Positions 57,104-64,000 of a stretch of DNA of 64,000 nt are shown here, piece after piece (positions within the stretch are counted from its first letter, which is position 1; each line of letters opens with the position of its first letter). A model generated the notes under the pieces. The model was given only the letters and a program-made list of their open reading frames with translations. It did not search any database and was not told the DNA's origin. This stretch comes from Welwitschia mirabilis. Its lineage: Eukaryota > Gnetophyta > Gnetopsida > Welwitschiales. Location of the stretch: positions 76,865,234-76,929,233 of the forward strand of contig JBOZIK010000001.1 in assembly GCA_051453625.1 (NCBI GenBank), written 5' to 3'. The position numbers were made by a program, and so were the translations under genes.

Positions 57104-58310
57104 TTACATTACCATCATCTCTTCTTTATGGGTTTCAGCCTCTTCATAGTTCTTGAGTTCAACTTGAGAGACATAACAAATGTAAGCACAAAATTTTTTA
57201 AAAGAATTTCTTGTATGCAGTATTAAGTTTACATCTCTAATAACTAAGTCAAGAGGGTGATTTTTTAGTTCTTTGAACTTCTTAGGAGTTTCTTCTTGTA
57301 TTGTTTCGTCTTCTTTTCTTTTTATAACTTCCTTAACAGTTGTGATATTTTGAGAGAGATCTTCTTCACCACTCATAGGTAGAGGTTTGGAACTGATGTC
57401 ATCTATTTACACATTTATGGATTCTTCCACTATTAGACTTAATTTGTTAAAAACCCTATAAGCTCTACTTCTAGTTGAATGTTCGAGAAAAATTACTTCA
57501 TCTGCATTAAAATCAAATTTTCTTAAATGTTCTCTATCTTTCAAAATAAAGTACTTGCTTCCAAAAACTTTAAAATAGGATACATTTGGTTTTCTTACTG
57601 TCCAAAGCTCATAGAGAATTTTATCCATGTCAGGTCTTAAATATACTTTATTGATAACGTAACATGTAGTACTTAGTGCTTCAAGCCAAAAAGTTTTGAG
57701 TACCGACTTATCATTTAGCATTGTTCTTGCCATCTATTTAAGGATCCTATTTTTCCTTTCTACCACTTCTTTTTGTTGTGAGGTTTTTGACACTGAAAAT
57801 TGATGTTTTATACTATTTTCCACATAATATTTTTTAAAAATATGGTTATTAAATTCTCATCCATAATTGCTTTTAATTTGTTTAATAGTATATCCCTTTT
57901 CATTCTAAATTTGGTTACAGATTTCAACACAACTTTTGAAATTTTTGCCTTGTTTCCTAGAAAAGAAATCCAAGTGAACCTATAAAAATCATCCATCATG
58001 GTCAAAAATTATCTTCTTCCTCTCAGGCTTTTAGTTTGAGTATGTCCCACCAAGTTCATACGAATAAGCTTAAGAGGCATTATCATGAAGACTAAGCTTT
58101 TACTTCTATGGAAGGTTCTTATTTGTTTTCCTTTTTGGCACACATTACATAAACCATGTTTATTAATATTGATATTAGAAATTCTCACTATTTACTTTTT
58201 AATGATGGTTTTAAAGTGCTCATAGTTTATAGAGCCTAACCATTAGTGCCATAACTCTTCTTGGTTTATATGTGAAAATTCTATTTGCTTTAAGAAGAAC
58301 CTCATTTGTC
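57104..58310 (-). pseudogene. C4 integrase and linker
   Basis: Frame 57,808-58,005 shows MTMMDDFYRFTWISFLGNKA (VxVDDYSRFTWVxFLxxK, the rve start). 57,407-57,733 shows MARTMLNDKSVLKTFWLEAL (ARTML...LPxxFWAEAV), TTCYVINKVYLRPDMDKILY and FGSKYFILKDREHLRKFDFN, the end of the integrase (VFGCKCYILNxxxxLGKFDxKxDEGIFLGYSxxSKAYRVYNxxTxxVEESxxV). 57,104-57,376 is the Glu/Lys-rich linker with a KNHPLDLVIRDVNLILHTRN motif typical of the linker before RT. Zn-binding HxxHC residues at about 58,150-58,260 are partly visible. Confidence 0.8.
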
Positions 58311-58325
58311 TTACCATATCTAACT

Positions 58326-58600
58326 TCACATTTCTGAAATCAAAAATAACTTTATGACTTTTTCACAAATTTGACTAATACTAAGCAAATTATGTTTAAA
58401 ACCATTTACATATAAAACTTCATTAATTTTATGCATGCTACCTCCACCAATGCTTCTAATGTATTCAATTTTTATCTTTCCATCATCACCAAAAGTTACT
58501 TCCACTCCATTAAAATCATTCAAGTGTTGGAATCGTGATTTGTCACCTGTTATGTGCTAAGAACACCCACTATCCAAATACTAATAAGTTTCACTATAAG
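58326..58600 (-). pseudogene. C4 protease and GAG-pre-integrase
   Basis: The minus strand has LDSGCS, a TAG stop, then HITGDKSRFQHLND near 58,510-58,580 (the copia protease WYLDSGCSRHMTGD). The DSG triad is intact but the stop follows at once. The frame 58,326-58,523 continues with GVEVTFGDDGKIKI and INEVLYVNGFKHNLLSISQI, the pre-integrase VLYVxGLKHNLLSISQLCD motif. Confidence 0.8.
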
Positions 58601-58640
58601 CCTTAAATGCTGTTTGAATCAACAAGCTTGTCAAATTTTC

Positions 58641-58853
58641 AGCCCTTACCCACTTAGTCTTTTTGGATATTGTGGTATAAATGTTTTAGGAATAAATTTG
58701 AATGGAAAAGTCCTAGTATGATTTTAAAAAAGCATTACCTTTCTAAATTTGCAAAATAATTTTGAGTAACTTTCTTTTCCACAAAAATAACAAGTAATAT
58801 TTGAAAGGAAATTATTATTTTGCCATGTTACCTCATCCGAATAAGTGGCTAAT
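58641..58853. repeat. Duplicated segment at C4 gap, copy 1
   Basis: 213 bases beginning CAGCCCTTACCCACTTAGTC and ending at the very edge of the 100-N gap (58,854). The second copy begins exactly at the other edge of the gap (58,954). The two differ at around one base in ten. Confidence 0.9.
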
Positions 58854-58953
58854 NNNNNNNNNNNNNNNNNNNNNNNNNNNNNNNNNNNNNNNNNNNNNNN
58901 NNNNNNNNNNNNNNNNNNNNNNNNNNNNNNNNNNNNNNNNNNNNNNNNNNNNN

Positions 58954-59169
58954 CAGCCCTTATCCACTTAGTCCTTTTAAACTATTATGGTACAAAAGTT
59001 TTAGAAATAAATTTAAATGGAAAAGTCCTAGTATGACTTTAAAAAATCATTACCTTTCTAAATTTGCAAAATAATTTTGAGTGACTTAATTTTTTACAAA
59101 AATAGCAGGTAATAGTTGAAACGAAAATTATTGTTTTGCCATGTTACCTCATCTGAATAAGTGGCTAAT
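58954..59169. repeat. Duplicated segment at C4 gap, copy 2
   Basis: Begins CAGCCCTTATCCACTTAGTC at the gap edge and ends at the shared words GTGGCTAAT, which is where copy 1 runs into the gap. It encodes the stretch between gag and protease. Confidence 0.9.
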
Positions 59170-59289
59170 TTTGGGATGTGAAACTAATAGCTCTTTTGTT
59201 ATGGACTAATTTTTCTATTTCAAGAATTTGTTTTAATTTTCTAAAACTGTTAGAAAATTTACTTACAATATGAAACAAGCATTTTACCT

Positions 59290-60560
59290 TTTGAATTAGC
59301 TATGTGTTCTCCATTTGAATCTTCTTGTATTTGGCATCCAAAACTTCCTTTTCCTTATTTAGAACCTTTACTATTTTGTTTAGCTCATTGATCTGTTTTA
59401 CTATCTTTTCACACTTTGAGTATAGCTCTCGACAGGTTTCTTCTAACTCTTCTTCTCCTTTCTCTATAATATCTAAATCATCTAATTCAGTTGAAAAAGG
59501 CCGCTTTTTTAAAGGAGGTACTATTTCCATGAAAGAAAGTCTTTTATCTCCATTTGATTCTTAATTAGATCTATGGTCTTCTTCCTTGTTCACATTATCC
59601 TAGGTGGTAATAAATGATGGTCTCTTGGATTTTCTCTAATCCCTTCTATTATTAGGACATTCATTTGCAACATGTCCATATCCTTTACATGCATAACACT
59701 GAATCTTATTTCCCTTCTCTTGATATTTTCTTAGCTTGGATTGATCCCTTCTAAGTCCTTTACTAGATTTCCCATCTCTTCTTTTCATGTGCAAGAATTT
59801 TTTAAATCTTCTTGCTAATAGTGAAGCCTTATCCTCATCATGGTCATCATCTAATCTTTTAAATCTGGATTCTTTCTGAATAATTTTTAATGCAAGGCTT
59901 TTCTTATCTTTAGAAAACTTTAATTCATAAGTTTAAAGATTACATTACAATTCATCCAAGGCCATTCAGTTGATGTTCTTACTTTCTTTAATTGTAGTGA
60001 CCTTTGGCTCAAAATGCTTTGGAAGGGATCTTAAGACTTTTCTTACCACTTTTGCTTCATCCAACTTTTCTCTTAGGCTCACCATTGAGTTTACTATAGC
60101 TGTCAATCTGGTGAAGAAATCCTAAAGAGTTTCTTCCTCCTCCATATGAATATCTTCAAACTTGGAAATGACCATTTGTAATTTTACCTGCTTTACAATG
60201 GGCGTGCTCTCATGAGCTACTTTAAGAATGTCCCATGCTTCTTTGGCATGTTCATAGTCTATAATGCTCTTGAATTCTTTTGTACAAACTACACCAAAAA
60301 TAACATTAAGAGCATGGACATCTATGGTTTCTTTAGCCTTATCAATGGAAGTCCATTAACCTCTTGGTTTCACAATGATCTTGGTGTTACCACCACTATC
60401 CATTTTGGCTATCGCAGTTTGATCATATCCATTGTAGATTACCTCTTCTATGTCAACATTAAGAAACCTAAAAAAACTCTCATCCTGGTCTTCTAGTAAG
60501 CATAGTTGGTTCCATCAAAAAGGGGTAATCTTCTAGTAAAGATACCATCTGCAATTACTC
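59290..60560 (-). pseudogene. C4 gag with CCHC zinc knuckle and coiled coil
   Basis: The UBN2-type capsid region lies at 59,950-60,260: IWRRKKLxDFFTRL, IVNSMVSLRERLDEAKVVRK, VLRSLPKHFEPKVTTIKESK, ALDELxCNLxTYELK. A basic stretch with a RFKKFLHMKRRDGKSSKG segment follows. Next is the zinc knuckle CYACKGYGHVANEC, intact, at about 59,660-59,705, for RNA packaging. The frame 59,300-59,530 then gives a Glu/Lys-rich heptad segment (ELEETCRELYSKCEKIVKQI, NELNKIVKVLNKEKEVLDAK), probably a coiled coil, known in SIRE-type gags between knuckle and protease. The N-terminal part is decayed (60,300-60,500). Confidence 0.85.
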
Positions 60561-60615
60561 ATGGTTAGGGTTAAAAAGTCAAGACTTGTTAGGACTTATA
60601 ACTAACTCAAGTTGT

Positions 60616-60626
60616 CTCTAATATCA
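60616..60626 (-). promoter_or_regulatory. C4 primer-binding site (initiator Met-tRNA type)
   Basis: The minus strand reads TGATATTAGAG, two transitions from TGGTATCAGAG, the copia primer site complementary to initiator Met tRNA. It lies two bases inside the 5' LTR. Confidence 0.75.
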
Positions 60627-60628
60627 AA

Positions 60629-61767
60629 TGAAGGATTTATAGTCCTAGAGGGAGTGCTGAATAGATTTTCACAAAATAAAATTTACCCTTAAAAGATTAC
60701 ATGAAAATATCAATATATTTGAAATAAGAACTATCTACTATCAAATAAAATTAGATGAATAAAAGAGTAAGAAAATAATTGAAATGAAAAATACCCAAGA
60801 GGAGCACCAAATAAAATGATTTATAGTAGTTCGGGGAAATCTCCCTACTCCACTCTCGACTATTAGCTTCAACCCTAAGCTAAGTCGAATCCTTGTTGGT
60901 TTTTTTTCAGGTTTTTAGGTCACCCTGTAACCTTTATAAATGGACTTTTAAGGCTTAGTCTTAACTTTTATAGAGCAAAGCTTTTAGTGAGGATAATATG
61001 CTTGAATGTACTGGCTTTACCACATCTAAAATACAACAAAGTGGGAATACACTACTTGAAAAGGACGTTCATAAGTATAGGCTCATACTGTGCTGTATTG
61101 CTTTTAGACCAAATGAATATCAATAGTACAAATGTCCTTTTCTTTTTGAAAAATCAGTGACAAAGATTCTTATTCATTTGGTTTATATATGAGACATTTT
61201 TTATGCATTGAAAAATGAATGTGATACTTTAATGGCTAGGTATAGAAATGGTAACCATAAGAAAATAAACTAAAGAGTTTCATTTCTACTGTAACTGGTC
61301 AACCCCTCAAAACATCTAGTTGACCAGATTGGTTAGCTCACTAAAGATATTGACCCCACTTTTTTTTTGTTCAACCTAATTGCCTTATGTTACACAGTCC
61401 GGTCAACCCCATTTAAAGTCTGGTCAACCGTATTTGGTCTATGTCACATCGACCCCTTATGAGGTCCAGTCAACCCCTTGAGAATTTTGACAAAAAAAAT
61501 ATTTGGCTTAGGTTTGATCAACCCCTTCTAAGGTCTGGTCAACCTGTTGTGAACTTCTTTTGAAAACTTTAGATCAAGGTCTAGTTGACCCCATTTGGAT
61601 CTGGTCTAACCCTTATGAATATTGTTAGCTTTGTAGGTCACACTAAACTTGAGAAAGATGTTGAATTTCTTCTAATCTACAAAGAATTTATTTTCCTAAA
61701 AATTTTTAACAAATTACATTATACCAGCTATGTTAGTTTGACATAAATTTGACAATATAAATTAACA
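60629..61767 (-). repeat. C4 5' LTR (right)
   Basis: Begins TGAAGGATTTATAGTCCTAG and ends ATTAACA on the plus-strand map. It matches 52,620-53,763. ATATA follows. A dense array of GGTCAACCCC/TTGACCCC motifs occupies 61,290-61,620; at least eight TTGAC or GTCAA cores can be counted. Confidence 0.9.
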
Positions 61768-61772
61768 ATATA

Positions 61773-63260
61773 CTCTTAACACACGTGACTAGTGTAATAA
61801 AAATGTAGATAACATAATCTTTCCTAAGGTGCATAATGCCATAAATAAAAAACTCATGTGCAAGGACTGCATGATCATAAGTTTGATATGAGTGCATAAT
61901 ATAAGTAACACAAGGAATGTGCAAGTAAAACAAAAGTCTCCATGTAACCATCACTTTCAGCATCTGTAAGATTCACAAGACTTATACAATAATAATGATA
62001 AGATAAAATCAAGAGATATAAGTATAGGCATGATAGTGTTTTTATGGAGTTAGATATGTAAGTGTTTAAATCTATTAGTCATACATATATTAGTTAATGT
62101 TATAGGTCTTTTTTTTTTGAACAATATCACAATGTTATGACACTAATCTATATATGTCATGTCAACAATGGATAATAACATCATCTATAAGATTAACAAC
62201 ACTAGTTAAACAAAAGAGCATAATACTTACTTGAAACTTACTTGTAAAAAGTTGTACAATAGTCCTTTTTAAAAAATAGTACAAGTTTTATTATACAGAT
62301 TACAATGAGAATAATAAAAACAAAACTAGAAAGAGAAAACAAAACAAAGAGACCCATAAAGAAGACGAAACAAGCAAAAGAATCTGTGTTTATTTAAAAT
62401 ATGAAATTATATGAAAATCTAAATAATAAGATAGAAAGGAAGATAAATATTATTTCAAAACTTGTGTTAAAATCTAAAATTCTAGTTTAGCACATAGAAA
62501 TAATAATTAGTATTTAACTAAACCATAAATTGGAATACATAAAAATGTTGATTAAAATATTAAAGAATAACAAGAACTCACACAATCAAAATCATTTTCA
62601 AAAGATTTTACCTAATAGAAAATAACATGAGCATAGCAAAGGCTTTGTTCTAAACTAAAGGTCTACTATTTTAAAAGTAGACTTTAACTCTATCTATAAG
62701 CAAGAAGGCTAGTTTGGTCATGTTTAAACACAATTAGCTAGCACACAAAGGCACTTCAACTCTGAATTGGTACTTTAATGGTCTCATAATTAGATAGTGT
62801 TGTACTTTGGCTATTTAAATCATTTAATCTACGAACACTCTTTGAGGCAAGGATTAAAATCTAGAGAAACATATGAAAGACTCCAGAAGCACTAAACACA
62901 TTTTAATGAAAAAGAGCGAGTCGCTACATCTTTGTGGATGAAATTGTTCTTATATTTATTTAATAGATGACCTTTAATTTGTCTCATAAACCCTTTTCTT
63001 ATTTTAAGTTAAATTTTCTTTTTATAAGATTATGTAAATTAGACATTTTATAAAATTTTATAGTAATCCTTTTGTTTTTCATACTAAATACTTTGATACT
63101 CTCATTGTGGGTTAGACTTTTTTTTTTTTTTGTCTTTTTATCTGAGTACTTTTTATAAAACTTTTGTGCTCTATGCTTTCTGTGCAAGAAGCTTTTTTTT
63201 CCCCTTTTTTCACTCCACTCTCTACCTAACATGTCTTTAAGTGAAATTCACTTAAAATAT
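61773..63260. other. Stretch between C4 and the acyltransferase gene
   Basis: AT-rich with several short frames (for example 61,733-61,963 and 62,999-63,232 on the minus strand) and no domain. No LTR or other element border was seen. It is the presumed 3' flank of the host gene. Confidence 0.4.
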
Positions 63261-63265
63261 TGAAG

Positions 63266-63271
63266 TTTATT
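63266..63271 (-). promoter_or_regulatory. Candidate polyadenylation signal of the acyltransferase gene
   Basis: AATAAA on the minus strand about 235 bases after the stop codon. Plant polyadenylation signals are loose, so this is only a candidate. T-rich tracts lie between (63,385-63,450 on the plus strand is A-rich). Confidence 0.35.
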
Positions 63272-63506
63272 GGGAAAAGGATGAAAATACATTTTTTTAA
63301 GACAAATAGAAAATTCCAAAACGAACACAAAAGCTGCAATACACCAAACCACCATTCACATCCTCTGAAACTATATCCTTACACCTCCCAAAAAAAAAGG
63401 AAAAAAATGAAAGGAAAGAAAAAAGGAGGGGAAAAAAACAAAAAAAAAACTACTGACACATCACCAACTCTATAATACCTTCGAAACAAACAATTCTCCA
63501 GGGCTC

Positions 63507-64000
63507 TTAAGAGTCTTCCGTAAGCTGCCTGAAATTCTGTGTCTCTCCAATCTGATGGAAGTATGTCTGGAAGGCTTCCAGATGGTGAGGGAGGAGACTA
63601 AGAGCAACTGACATGCTGCCGTCGTTGGAGGCGCTCGGGAGAAGGATAGAACTGCCCTCAAAGGTGATAGCACCAGGCCCCATGTACACAGGCCTTCCCC
63701 ACCCAAAATCCGCATCATAAATCGCCAATCTTCCCCACGTCGTCAGTCTGAAATTCGGACAAGCGCAAATCTCCGCGCGACTCACGAAGCGTTCCAACTC
63801 GTCCTGCGTTTCCAAGAAATCAATCGCCGAGCGCAGATACTCATCATCCATCCTCACAATCGACTCGTGGATTTTTGCCGCAGCAAATCCCACTCCCTTT
63901 GACACCACATCTCCTGCAACCGCCACCGGAGTCGTCCCAAGAACGGCGTTCCCAAAGTAACCCAAAGGAAGCCCTGTTTTCAGCCTCCTGCGACTGTCAA
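63507..64000 (-). CDS. BAHD hydroxycinnamoyltransferase-like protein (HCT-like), C-terminal part
   Basis: The only well preserved host coding region. 163 codons are visible, in one open frame from the window edge to TAA at 63,509-63,507. It transfers an acyl group, by family usually a hydroxycinnamoyl group, from CoA to an acceptor such as shikimate, quinate or an amine, in the cytosol. Seen: LPLGYFGNAV (residues 10-19), a PVAVAGDVVSKG segment, VRMDDEYLRSAIDFLE, then TTWGRL and the family motif DFGWG (residues 97-101, codons 63,710-63,696), GRPVYMGPG, and DGSMSVALSLLPHHLEAFQ near the end. About 60 residues after DFGWG is a normal C-terminus. The HXXXD catalytic motif lies upstream, outside the window. 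The Arg in W-x-R before DFGWG matches the residue binding shikimate in HCT, but acceptor choice is not decided. High GC contrasts with its surroundings. Confidence 0.93.
   Translation of the reverse strand, partial: DSRRRLKTGLPLGYFGNAVLGTTPVAVAGDVVSKGVGFAAAKIHESIVRMDDEYLRSAIDFLETQDELERFVSRAEICACPNFRLTTWGRLAIYDADFGWGRPVYMGPGAITFEGSSILLPSASNDGSMSVALSLLPHHLEAFQTYFHQIGETQNFRQLTEDS

Larger units (their letters stand above)
52620..61767 (-). mobile_element. Copia element C4 (SIRE-like), nearly complete
   Basis: About 9.1 kb on the minus strand with two LTRs and a 5-bp ATATA target duplication (52,615-52,619 and 61,768-61,772). Order: 5' LTR, Met-tRNA primer site, gag with CCHC knuckle, coiled-coil segment, protease, integrase, RT, RNase H, internal motif array, accessory ORF, polypurine tract, 3' LTR. 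The long gag-pol and an extra ORF in the env-like position recall the SIRE/Maximus lineage; this placement is inferred. Stops exist in each domain checked, so it is non-autonomous. The 100-N gap at 58,854-58,953 sits in a duplicated stretch. Confidence 0.9.

Noticed and set aside
60212-60496. 94-codon plus-strand frame
   Set aside because: Antisense of C4 gag; the minus strand carries the capsid and zinc-knuckle signals.
63470-63718. 82-codon minus-strand frame overlapping the acyltransferase
   Set aside because: Out-of-frame shadow of the BAHD coding sequence.
1-64000. CRISPR array, bacterial operon or phage-like system
   Set aside because: No regularly spaced identical repeats with unique spacers, no bacterial gene organisation; all coding traces are plant retroelements or a plant enzyme.

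Overview
The window looks like intergenic DNA from a land plant. It is AT-rich and packed with decayed plant-type retrotransposons: Ty1/copia, Ty3/gypsy and L1-type LINE (DUF4283 ORF1 plus EN/RT ORF2). The only convincing host gene is the 3' end of a BAHD hydroxycinnamoyltransferase at the right edge. The decayed LTR pairs and C-to-T/G-to-A wear at primer-binding sites suggest a slow-turnover genome with methylated, silenced elements. The species cannot be told from the sequence. Twelve runs of N interrupt the assembly, and several fall exactly at repeat junctions.

Layout. 0.4-1.3 kb: an old LINE reverse-transcriptase relic (L0). 1.6-5.0 kb: copia relic C2 (minus), holding an isolated C/G-homopolymer tract. 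5.9-6.5 kb: a second copia RT relic (C1). 7-19.7 kb: four same-direction pieces (D, C, B, A from left to right) of one L1 LINE family, all minus strand and separated by 100-N gaps; only A keeps the 5' end. 19.9-20.6 kb: a copia integrase relic (C5). 20.97-40.8 kb: a plus-strand gypsy element (G1) whose integrase is split by a complete minus-strand gypsy element (G2, 27,492-38,519) flanked by the 5-bp duplication GTAGG. G1 also carries a roughly 1-kb tandem duplication of its protease region. 40.9-44.4 kb: scattered gypsy traces, including two decayed tRNA-Asp-type primer sites.

44.4-48.4 kb is the 3' part of a SIRE-like copia element (C3). 48.6-49.13 kb holds a 42-bp minisatellite and a CACTA-type transposon end. 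51.2 kb has a tRNA-derived SINE-like or tRNA-relic sequence. 52,620-61,767 is a nearly whole copia element of the same family as C3 (C4): both LTRs, TSD ATATA, Met-tRNA primer site, gag with an intact CCHC knuckle, protease, integrase, RT with YVDD, RNase H, PPT. In C3 and C4 the interval between RNase H and the 3' LTR holds an accessory reading frame resembling the plant 'putative transposon protein' (Transposase_32-like) family. Upstream of it is a short array of TTGAC/GTCAA motifs like those that crowd the LTRs. This accessory module with its possible own promoter is the most interesting system in the window.

All transposon reading frames examined carry stops or frameshifts, so none is likely autonomous. 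Domain assignments were made by eye from translated motifs; no database was searched.
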